Shown here in pieces: positions 1 to 9,300 of a stretch of 37,439 nt of DNA. A program made the translations under genes and the position numbers. Position 1 is the stretch's first letter. Every line of letters starts with the position of its first letter. This DNA comes from Brachionus koreanus (lineage: Eukaryota > Rotifera > Eurotatoria > Ploima > Brachionidae): NCBI GenBank assembly GCA_016987375.1, contig PJRA01000524.1:1100473-1137911 (forward strand), in the 5' to 3' direction. The notes beneath the pieces were generated by a model that did not search any database, was not told where the DNA came from, and saw nothing but the letters and a program-made list of their open reading frames with translations.

Positions 1-657
1 TAGGAACGAAACCGTGCTGCTCCTTACATATCAGGTTGTTGGCTGCTAAATGTCCAACCAAACTGTCCCTAACCATGCTTTCCATGATCTTACATGGCAC
101 TGAGGTTAGCGAAACTGGTCTGTAGTTACCCGGGTCTTTGCGACAACCTTTTTTGAAGATTGGGGTCACGTTGGCATCCCTCCAACATGACGGTATGTCT
201 CCTTCAGCGAGTGAGCGTGCGAAGATCATAGCTAGTGGCACTGCCCAAGCGGCGGCAGATTTCTTGAGAACTAGAGGGTGAACGAGGTCATTACCTGGTG
301 ACTTATCTTCCCTCAAGTTCGATAGACGTTTTTCCACTTCTGCTGTTGTAATATCCAAATTTATCAGGCGAGATTTGATGACTGGTCTCTCCTCAAAGTC
401 CGGAAGACTTTTGTCTTCTTTTTCATTTGCAAAAACTGAAGAGAAATGGACGTTTAGTGCGTCAGCAATCTCCTTACCTCCGCTATACTCGATATCATTC
501 GAAAAGATTTTCGCGATTCCTTGCTTGACTGACTGCTTAGAACTGATGTAGGTGAATAATCGCTTTGGATTCTTCTTATCGTTAGCGAGACTTAGTTCAA
601 ATGTTTTATACCAAATGATATACTTTGCATCATCATAAGATACATGCCTACATATAC
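1..657 (-). mobile_element. Non-LTR retrotransposon reverse transcriptase, 5'-truncated, runs off left edge
   Basis: One minus-strand frame stays open from about 655 to position 1 and reads as the N-terminal half of a non-LTR reverse transcriptase. In order it shows a linker with KNPKRLFTYISSKQS, a stretch ending EDKSPGNDLVHPLVLKK, then WRDANVTPIFKKG, DPGNYRPVSLTSVPCKIME and EQHGFVP. These match RT blocks 1-3 of the Jockey/CR1-like group. There is no ATG or endonuclease domain: upstream of about 657 the frame meets a stop and the sequence turns AT-rich, as expected of a 5'-truncated copy. The catalytic YADD region would lie outside the window. The lack of internal stops suggests a fairly recent insertion. 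GC content is clearly higher than in the flanks. Confidence 0.9.
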
Positions 658-728
658 TAAATTAAATATATGATAAATGTTTGATGGCGGTCAAAAGCAA
701 ACAGAATATTTTTACAAAAATAAAACAT

Positions 729-734
729 TTTATT
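729..734 (-). terminator. Probable poly(A) signal of the GPCR gene
   Basis: TTTATT on the plus strand gives AATAAA on the minus strand, about 90 nt after the GPCR stop codon and before the RT relic. Such a hexamer is common by chance in this AT-rich DNA. Confidence 0.35.
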
Positions 735-821
735 GAAAAAAAATTACTTAAATAAAAAATAATAGCAAATTAACAAAAATAAATGAGTATAGAATAACAA
801 TCTAGTTAGGTTAATGTGGCG

Positions 822-1942
822 TCAAGAACGTCTCATTATCTTTGACAACACATAGTGAAAAGCATTTTTAAAATCATTATTAAATAAATAAAAAAATATG
901 AAATTAGATGAATGAAAGGAAAATAGGACAAAATTTCCGAACAAAAGATAAATCATGTACGACTCATTACTTATAAAAATAAAGAGAATAGGTGCGATTG
1001 AATTTGGCAAATTTCCAATTAGATAAAATGTTCCAAATATGAGAGTCATTACTGTAAATTTATGTTCAGATATTGTTCTCGAATTGTTACCATTACCGTT
1101 AATAGATGAACTATTTGATGATGAACCTGAAAAATAAAGCTAAAATTAAAAAAATAAAAAATTTTTCAATCCAAATTACTTTTTTCTAAAGATACACCAA
1201 ATTTTTTTATTCTCTCTTTGATGTAGTGTCTCAACTTGACAGCAATTATTAGATTAAGCATAAACAAAACAATCATGAGAATAAAGCCTCTGGCCAAGTT
1301 GATAATAAATAGAAGAACTTTTACCCATTCAATTAGACTAAAGTCCAACGGTTCCACTGAAAAGATCTGCACTTCATGCTGCCATTTTTTGCTAGTCTCA
1401 TTCAGCACGGGTCTCAAGACCCCTATTTTTTTAACGTACCGACTCATGGCGTAGTTGGGTATGTTTGCTAGCGTGGTCACCAAAATAACTAGCAAAATTT
1501 TTAGTCTAAAAGAACAGGACTCAGCATTGACTGAGCGACTTGAAAACGATCTTATCCTATTGTAGGATATCAAAAGATTAATCAGCAAGACAAACATTAG
1601 CAGCACATTTCCCAGGTACAAATAGAAGTAAAGTTCATAAAATTTTGAAATGTAAGTGTAACCGTATGGACAAAATCGTCCACAGCGAAATATCGCAAGA
1701 AAAATTGAAAGTAGCAAGAAAAAAAAGTCCGAAATTGAAATACTCAGCATTAGTTTGTACAGCTCGGTCTTGAACCGAAGGCGCACAAGAATGATTATTG
1801 ATAAAAGATTTAGAACTATTCCGATAAAACAAACTGATGGAAGGACATAAATATTGACCAAGTCGATGCTCTCATCGGACAGCTCGTCTAAAGACCCAAA
1901 TATTTTCAACTCTGATTGATCGTTTTTGTCCGAAAAATTCAT
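822..1942 (-). CDS. Rhodopsin-type (class A-like) G protein-coupled receptor, two exons
   Basis: Exons are 1942-1180 and 1126-822, joined in phase 1 across a 53-bp intron (GTAATT donor, TTCAG acceptor), giving 355 residues. The start ATG has an in-frame stop directly upstream. Seven hydrophobic segments are visible: TM1 about 30-54 with GIVLN, TM2 63-86 with LSISISD, TM3 101-126, TM4 147-166, TM5 205-234, TM6 276-300 with a LP pair, TM7 308-332. TM3 ends SYNR in place of DRY, and TM7 has NFIFF in place of NPxxY. Cysteines sit just before TM3 (87, 91), but the loop between TM4 and TM5 has none, so the usual disulfide seems absent. The third loop is rich in Ser/Asn. This resembles the divergent FMRFamide/neuropeptide-type receptors of invertebrates; the ligand cannot be told. 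Confidence 0.88.
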
Positions 1943-3780
1943 CTATTCTATCATTAGAAAAAAAGTTCAAAATAGAAAAAAAAAAAAAAAAAAAAGTTAT
2001 CAAGACACTAGTATGATCAAGTGAGAAAAGTGATTGACATTTTTTTTTCTAAGTGAAGAAAATTCATTTAATCATAAATTATTAGAACAATTTAAATAAG
2101 AAAAAAAAATGGAATAGAAAAAAAAAATTTCAATAAGAGAGAAAGTCTGCTTTTAGATTTTTGTGTGTTTGTGTGTCTAATTTAAAATTGAGAAATAAAA
2201 TCTCTAGAGAGAAAAGTTTCAAATTTTAGACAAACTTTAAATTTATAATTGATTGAGCGTTAGATAATTAAATGTAGAAATAAATTTTATTTTATTTATT
2301 CCAGCAAATGCTGCAAATATAAATAAATTAGCTTTTAAAAAAATTTTTTTATTTTCATTCTAGAGTTTAAAAAATTGGCCAAAATTCTTCTTAATTTTTT
2401 CAACAAAATATTTTTTCTTAAAAAAAAAAAAAGAATAAATGAATCAGTAATGAATGTGTTTACTTTTGCAAAAACTAAATATTCTAAGTAAATAGGTTTT
2501 TCGTTTAGAGAAATATAAATGAGGTGTTTTTTTTATTTACTGTTTCTTTTTCCCTATTGAATTACTGAAATTTGATATTAATTTCTGTTTTTAAGATTTT
2601 TGTTGCCAAGTCTACATAAGATTGACGCATACAAATTTCCAATATTGGCAATTTAGTTAGTCTAGCATTATTGAGAGCTAAAAATTAGTTTGAATTTTAT
2701 CTGTAAAAATAAAAATTCTATTTTTTTTAAAGAAAATTTATTCCACATGAGAATGATTGATCTGCTTGATAGTTAGAGATATGCTGATGATTTTAAGCTT
2801 ATCGATGCAGCTAGGAAAATAATTGCATTTAAAATTAGATAACCCTATGCGAGTTTTTTGTTTTTACTTTTAATTTGCTCAAATATATAAACCTTTATAA
2901 GTTTATTCTATTCTAATTTAGGTGTTGGAAAGTTCAATACAAATTGAACAGAAATACTTCCTTTTTTTGATTAATTAAAATTAACAAATTTGAATTGGAA
3001 TATTGTGGTGGTGTATTATTTTTCATGATGCAAAAAGACATAAATTAAGACAATAAGATTACTAATTAGATTTAATTTGCTTATTTGATTTGATTGATTT
3101 AAAAAATGAAATTATTGCTAAAAAAACTAACTTAAACATGCTTCTCTTTGTTACAATAGTATTTTTTACTTTTGATTTATAAAAAAAACAACTATTTTTG
3201 TTCAATTAGTAATGAATTTCAAAATGTCTATTTGTATTTAATAAGCATTAGTTTAATTTATAAAGATTTCGCTAACAAATTTGAATTGTTTAACTTGAAT
3301 AGCTTGAGTTTTTTTTCTAAAAATCTTAGATTTAAAAAATCCCAAAAAAACTTGTGCTATCTTTTTTTTTTAACTTTTTATACAATGAAATTGTAACAGA
3401 AATTATTTTTAGTGCTTTTTTATTTTAGATTTGTGATTGAAAAAAAATTTTCAAAAATTTTTATATTTATTTAACTGAAGTCAAAGAGAAAAGATTTAAT
3501 ATCAAGCGCGCCAAGCGTTAAAAAGAAATCAAATGAAGATTAGATCCAAAATATTTTTTTTATAAATTACAAAATTTAATAACTTTTACAGATTTTTTTT
3601 TATAATCTGAAATTTTTTTTAACCTATTTGCCTGAATTTTGTGCCATGTCACTAATAATCGAGCATTAATTTTTGCCTATCAAATAATCATATTTTTTGA
3701 CATGTCTCAATAAACAGATTAATCATAAACCAAACGTTTTATAAAATCTATTCGGGTTTTAAGACATGACTTTGTGTTTT
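1943..3780. other. AT-rich intergenic stretch, no gene seen
   Basis: Long A and T tracts, including a run of A just upstream of the GPCR start at about 1979-1996. The only open frame of note (3172-3396, plus) is low-complexity Phe/Leu/Asn-rich sequence with no family resemblance. Nothing else can be supported. Confidence 0.5.
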
Positions 3781-3783
3781 TTT

Positions 3784-3893
3784 GTCAGATAAAACACAGA
3801 AGTGTCAGATATGAAAAATAAAATTTATCAGATATTTTCAGTATTTCGTCAGATTTGAATACATCAGATTTTAAGTAAAAATGTCAGATATTT
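3784..3893 (-). repeat. TCAGAT-rich dispersed repeat, copy A
   Basis: Seven TCAGAT hexamers occur in about 110 bp. Read on the minus strand, this aligns along its length with 28922-29033 on the plus strand: both share the order ATCTGA, a T-rich spacer, GATGTAT, CTGACGAAATAC, CTGACACTT, then a final ATCTGACAA. It lies directly beside the RT relic at 3897-4117, on its downstream side, so it may be part of that element's 3' region, but the second copy has no RT next to it. Confidence 0.6.
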
Positions 3894-3896
3894 AAA

Positions 3897-4117
3897 ATGC
3901 ATATCTTGACAGGTCTTATGTATGTTTTGAATAAGTGTGATTTCAAATGTGGACTCATCCCACTACTATTGAGATCTAGGTTCTGTTTCAATAGACAGAA
4001 AGCTCCCCATGTACTAAGTCTACTCTCTCTTATGTCCTCTTTACTGCTACGTTTTGCATCAATCCACACGCCGAGATATCTAATTTTTTCAACACATTCT
4101 ATTTCCTCTCCAGAGTT
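3897..4117 (-). mobile_element. Non-LTR reverse transcriptase C-terminal relic
   Basis: Minus-strand translation gives a stretch starting SGEEIECVEKIRYLGVWIDA and ending MSPHLKSHLFKTYIRPV. This is the post-catalytic thumb part of a non-LTR RT, where a YLG-x-x-(I/F) block is followed after about 45 residues by K-x-x-L(F/Y)-x-x-Y-(I/V)-RPVL. Similarity stops right after RPV, where the TCAGAT repeat begins, so the element is broken at that point. The same family signature appears at 20231-20288. Confidence 0.75.
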
Positions 4118-4379
4118 TTGGCATGTTTTTTATCTGACAGATTTTCGTCCAGCTTTTTAATAAATACTTTTTTTATCAATTAGGAACAAAATAAATTTTA
4201 TTTTATTAAATATTAAAAATAATGCATTAAAAATTAGTAAATTAAACTAAATTAATACTTAAAAAAAATTAGCAATAAATGTGATAATTAAAAATTAGGT
4301 CTATAATAATAATAATAATAATGTATATTCTACGATCAAATTAGTTTAACTAAATTGGCAAAGCAGAATAACTAATTGA

Positions 4380-4510
4380 ATCCCACTATAGTAGACTTTT
4401 CTTTGATGTTTCTACCGACATGGCTGATTTCATTTTCGCTTACACCATACTTCTTTCTTTTTTGAATGATACCATTACACAATTCATAATTATGTTTCTT
4501 TTTTTTCATT
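4380..4510 (-). pseudogene. Possible helix-turn-helix relic of a Tc1/mariner-like transposase
   Basis: One minus-strand frame gives about 38 residues containing GIIQKRKKYGVSENEISHVG followed by RNIKEKSTIV, then a stop. The spacing of the hydrophobic residues and the closing STI recall the N-terminal HTH of Tc1/mariner transposases. The stretch is less AT-biased than its surroundings. No flanking inverted repeats or catalytic domain were found, so this is a weak call; an isolated exon is the alternative. Confidence 0.25.
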
Positions 4511-4519
4511 TATTATCAC

Positions 4520-5350
4520 TTGTCTAGTTAATATGGTTAATTAACAAAAAAAAACACTGTTGTACATTTGATAAAAAATTAAACGGGCATGCTTGAGATA
4601 AGTTAAACGTTAATTTAAAGATTTAAATCTTGTTCATTTGTTTTTTTATTTATTTTCAATTTTTTTTCGTTTCGTTCTTAAGACACAACCGTTATTTAGC
4701 AAGAAAAAAGCTCAAAAAGGTAATCTAAAGACTGTTTATTTTTTTCATCTTTCTTTTTTATATTTAGGTCTCTTTGATTTATCCATTTTATTAGTCCACT
4801 TCTAGAAATTTTAAAATTTGCAACATTTTTTTTACTCTTAGTTAGATCGAATTAAAGAATAGCGGCTCTTTTGAATCCAACTTTGGATGATTTTCTCTTA
4901 TTATTTGAAATTTTCATTTTAATTTTAACTTCAAAACAGCTCAGTTTTCTTCCACTTAACAACTAATAAACTACCCAATTAGTTAGACTAGAATGAAAAT
5001 TTTAATAGATTTTAAATATTTATTAATAAGTAATTTTTAATGACTGGCAAATTTAAAATCTCAATCCATTTTTTATATAATTAGAAAAGAAAAAATTTAT
5101 TCGAAAGTTAAAAAGTAGAACTAACGTTCCTAGTTTAATCACATGTCATATACACTGAGTCAACTTTTAGCACCATTCTGCATTTTGTTTTATTTGTTCA
5201 TTCATAAGACATGTCATTAAAAGTGAATATTTCAATTTCAAAAATTAATGTTCGTAATTGAATGACATGTCACTAAATTAGACTACTCGATTTTAATAAC
5301 ATGTCAATAAACCTTAATTCACTATTCAATTTTTTCAGAAATTTTGACAA
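4520..5350. other. AT-rich intergenic stretch with recurring ACATGTCA motifs
   Basis: No gene is seen. The octamer ACATGTCA occurs four times between about 5140 and 5310; related CATGTCA copies lie at about 3645 and 3700. Otherwise A/T tracts only. Confidence 0.4.
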
Positions 5351-5351
5351 C

Positions 5352-5491
5352 AAATACATTAGTTAACATTTTTTTTCTACATATTTATAATTTTGGATTC
5401 AATTTTACGTAGAAATTGGGTTCAAACGAAGGCGTAAGTCATTCGGGCGAACCTGGGAACCCCCCTAAATTATAAAAAATACATTAGTTAA
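5352..5491 (-). mobile_element. Short retroposed element (SINE-like) with 15-bp target duplication
   Basis: The 15-mer AAATACATTAGTTAA occurs at 5352-5366 and again, identical, at 5477-5491. The 110 bp between contain an unusually GC-rich block (about 5417-5466, with GGGTTCAAACGAAGG and GGGAACCCCCC). Read on the minus strand, the inserted piece starts near the GC-rich part and ends in an A run, as a retroposed copy would. GGTTCAAACGA on the plus strand recalls a Pol III B box, but it is in the opposite orientation to the A-tailed strand, so a tRNA origin is not established. Confidence 0.5.
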
Positions 5492-5822
5492 TTTTGAATG
5501 GGAATGTTATTTAAATTTTTTCATTTCTAAACTTTAGAATATAAAATATTGTAAATATAAATATGGGATATATTTAAACGATCTCTATAATTATTTAATT
5601 GATTTCCAAAAATTTTTGGTCACTTGATTTAATTATTTTTGATAGCTTAAATTAAATTAAATGATCTGTAAAAAATAATTAAAAAATTCTCCAAAATTAA
5701 TAAAAACGATAGCAGAAATTAATGATTTGATCTTTAAATTTTTTTTTTAAATTTTATTATTTTAGGATAAAAAAATAAAAATTTCAAAAAAAATTTATAA
5801 AAGTAAGAAAATTTTATTAATT

Positions 5823-6216
5823 TTATGAATTTTTCGCTTTAAAATCGTTTAAAGTTGTAGACATAGAATTTAGCTTTAAAAGCTTATTTCTTTTTTTGTT
5901 TTTTTGTTGATACCATTTTTTTTTTACATTTGAGTTGATCTCATCATGATCATATATATTCATGATGTATTCATGATGATCATGTTCATCAGTCATTATG
6001 CAAAAGTGTGACTGACTGATTAGTGCTATAATATAGTAAACATATCGTTGATGCACATTGACGACCTCTTCTCTTTACTTTATTATAGCGATATTGTTCT
6101 TTGGAACCTTTTTTTTTTAATTCTGGAGCTTTATTAATATCATTTTCTGATAACGAATCTTGAGATTCAAATTGTTGAATCCAAGTAAACTGTAATTCAT
6201 CACTTAGGGAATTCAT
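5823..6216 (-). CDS. Possible small two-exon gene, unknown function (108 residues)
   Basis: Two overlapping frames are open here, both less AT-biased than the flanks. They can be joined: exon 6216-6079 (46 codons from MNSLSDELQFTWIQQF) ends at a GTAAAG donor, and exon 6011-5823 starts after an ATCAGTCAG acceptor, in phase 0, across a 67-bp intron. The product is 108 residues, polar and charged, with an acidic/His-rich middle (TDEHDHHEYIM) and a Lys/Asn-rich end (WYQQKNKKRNK). It has no signal peptide or TM segment and I recognise no family. Just upstream lies a repeat tail with (AAAT)n. It could instead be a chance pair of frames or transposon-derived. Confidence 0.35.
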
Positions 6217-6240
6217 ATTTTACTTATTTAATTTTTTTCA

Positions 6241-6300
6241 ATTATTTATTTATTTATTTGTTTTCTGTACCGAGCTAATGCTTGTTCAGATTAAAAAAAA
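6241..6300 (-). repeat. Transposon 3'-end-like motif with (AAAT)n tail, copy 1
   Basis: The minus strand reads TCTGAACAAGCATTAGCTCG then GTACAGA, followed by AAACAAATAAATAAATAAAT. A near-identical unit lies on the plus strand at 17293-17325. A conserved unit ending in a short tandem tail is typical of 3' ends of non-LTR or Penelope-like elements. Confidence 0.5.
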
Positions 6301-6346
6301 TAAAAAAATAAAGTCAAAGTTATATATTTTTTATACAAATAGAATA

Positions 6347-6352
6347 TTTATT
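6347..6352 (-). terminator. Probable poly(A) signal of the CUB/LDLa gene
   Basis: AATAAA on the minus strand, about 30 nt after the stop codon at 6383. Confidence 0.45.
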
Positions 6353-6382
6353 ATTTAAAAAAAAATAAATTAAAAATTTTAA

Positions 6383-9300
6383 CTAATCTAAATTTTCGTT
6401 TTGATTTGCTTTAGAGTATCGGACATTTTTTTTTGCGTGACTAGAAGCGTTTTTTTTGCGCAACACGAACTCATTAATCAAATACTTTTTGTAAATACTA
6501 AATATAAACAATACTGAAATGGTAAAGCTAAATATTGAGCACAAAATAATGAATATAGTCCTTGGTCTCAATTTAAATGGACCTTAAAAATTAAATTTTA
6601 ATTTATTTTATTATATTTTTGTGTAAAATTACAATTTGCTTCATCAAGACCAGTGTGGGTGCAGTGAACCTCATCGTCGCATACCAAACTGCTATCAATG
6701 CACATCTTAATTGCTTTACTGCTTTTATTTTGTTCATCTTCCAAAGTGTAGCATTTAAAGCCACAGTTTGCGTTGGTATACATGGTTTCATACACACTCT
6801 TGCTGTCAATCAAATGTTTGCTATCATGTTTGCTCTCCTGCTCTATTTGTTCTTTGTAGTTTTTTTCAATTATGTCGTTTCGATATGTTGGCAAATTGAT
6901 GGAAAAAAAATTGTATTTTATTTCAAAGTCAAAAAGCTTTAATTTATCTGATTTTATTTCAACTAGCAAATTATTGTAAAAATTAGTTCTTCTAAATTTT
7001 CGTTTATAAGGATTTATTTTGTTTGAAATTTCGCTTGTTAGAAAGCAAATTTTGTTCTTTGAATTGAAACAATTAAAACTTGAATTAGCTATTGACTCTT
7101 CAAAAAATTCAGCTACTATTAAATTTTCATTTTTCTGCTGATTGCTCGCACAAAGGCGAATAAAAGGCGATGGACGATTGTAATACAAATATTTAATATT
7201 CAAATTATACTCTTTTAGGCTGAAATTGGAATACAATTTAATACTATTGTGATCACAATTTCCATGCAAAATTAGGTCTGTGAATTCAATATGAATAAAG
7301 TTATTTTTGGGAGCAATAATATTGAATTTGCAGTCAAAATTGAGATTATCGAAGAGCACCAGTTTTAGATTGTCAATTTCTCGCTGGGTCTTGGTTTCCG
7401 GTGATTGATAAAATTGAAGATTGTAGTGATAGCTCAAATCGGATTTTGTAGTGTTTAAAAATTCAATTAATTCAGTTTGAACTCCTTTTTTATATCAAAA
7501 AAAAAAATTCAAAAATTATTTTAACAGAAAATTTGTTTAAAATTGCAAATCTTAAATTTTTGTTTTTTAATTTTTCTGTTGAATCATGGAACAAGTTACC
7601 AAAAGAAGCAATCAGCTGTATCAGCTGATACAATTTGCAGATCAAGTTTTAAAGTCAAAATAAAAAAATTATTTAAAATTTAAATTTTTGTTTTTTGTTC
7701 CAAAATTCACACTGTCAGATTGAGTCAGATTTTTTTAACTTTGATCCAGGAAAATAAAGAATTTAGATGAAAAAAAAATCTGACTCAAAATTACAAACCC
7801 ATTCCATTCTATTACAATTTAAACCCATGTAATCAGTAAAAAAAAATCAAAACCCTTTTTGCTAAAATAGCATTACTAAAATTTTTTTTTACTTCGCCGA
7901 TTATAGAAGAAAAAGCATTGAAGTAAAAGACCAGATTTGACAATATGACTATTGGATTTTTTTAAAAATAAAACAAAATATTCTCACCTATTCCTGGCTC
8001 ATTTTTGTAAACAATTTTTGCTTTTGATTTAGTCTTTAAATCTTTAACGTAAAATTGATCACATTTTCTATCCTTAAACTCGTAGTCAATTTCAAATTGA
8101 TTCCAATTTAGATCATTGTGATCATTTTCCAGCTTTAGATTATACTCTATTTCAATGGAGTCATACTTCGACACATAATAAAGACTCATGTTTGTGGTTC
8201 GCTTACACAAACAAAGCTTAATGTCCAAATTGCTATCAAAATCATCCATTTGATAATAATCATGATTGTCGCTAAAGGCAAAATTTGTCCACGAATATCT
8301 AGGTTCTTTGATAATTAATTTTTTGCTCAATTGAGAACACTTTTCATACTGGGATCTTGTTAACTGATCATTCAAATTTGTAAAATAGACATTTTCACAG
8401 CTATTTTCATCATTAGCAAATTCATCAAAGCTTATTGAATTGAATTTGATTACAATGTATTGGTTGGCTTTTGCCACTAAGCGGTACCTGCACTTGAGGA
8501 AAGGCTCGCTTGTTTTGTAAAAAATGCTTGCTTTGGGATTTGTTATTCGGCCTTTGGTTGCACCTTTGGCATCCACATTCAAGTCATAGACAAAATCACA
8601 AAGAGTATCATTTTTGTAGTTTTGCCAGTCAAAATTCAAATACTCATAGCTCAATTTAAACTCGCTATGCTTTCTGTACAATGATTCCATTTGACTATAA
8701 TATGTTATTATCAAGTCTTTATTGGCATTTATATCGGACAATTTTATCAGAAAATATTTCACTGTCAGCTGATTAAACATTGATTTGTTACAAAATTTCA
8801 TTAATTCAAAAATAGTATTTTCCCTAGGCTTAAAAGAATCTATGGAAAAATAGTTTTCATTGCATGTATTTTTGCTTGGCTCAAAATTATCCAAATTAAT
8901 GGCAATTGTGTTGTACAATGTGCTTTTAATTGTGTATCTTAGAGTAAATTCTTTAGGCTGATACTGATTTATATTAAATAAATAGCTTATTTTAAATTGA
9001 ACACTTTTATTTTGTTGATATATTTTTTCAATATGATTTTCATCCAGATCAATAGTACAAACAGACATGTCCGAGTCGCAATTGTTAATTTGCAATTGTT
9101 CAATCAGCTTGAATGAGTTTAATTCAGCTTGATTCCTAAAATCAAATGGAGTCAATGAGTCTATTTTTTGTGAATATGTCTGATTTGAGAGAATGTAAAA
9201 AAGAAAGCCTGAATTGGCAAAAATGGCGTGTTCCGAGCTAACAAATTCTATTATAGCTGTAGCTTTGGAAGTGACAATTTTAGGCAGGCGACCCATTCCA

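Noticed and set aside
1236..1832. Short frames over the GPCR exon in other frames
   Set aside because: Shadows of the 7TM reading frame.
3172..3396. 74-residue Phe/Leu/Asn-rich plus frame
   Set aside because: Low-complexity translation of AT-rich DNA with no supporting signal.
5417..5466. tRNA gene suggested by a B-box-like GGTTCAAACGA
   Set aside because: No cloverleaf or A box can be built around it; treated as a SINE-like insertion instead.
6603..6942. Frames overlapping CUB-gene exon 5
   Set aside because: The reading frame with LDLa cysteines and matching splice phase is the coding one.
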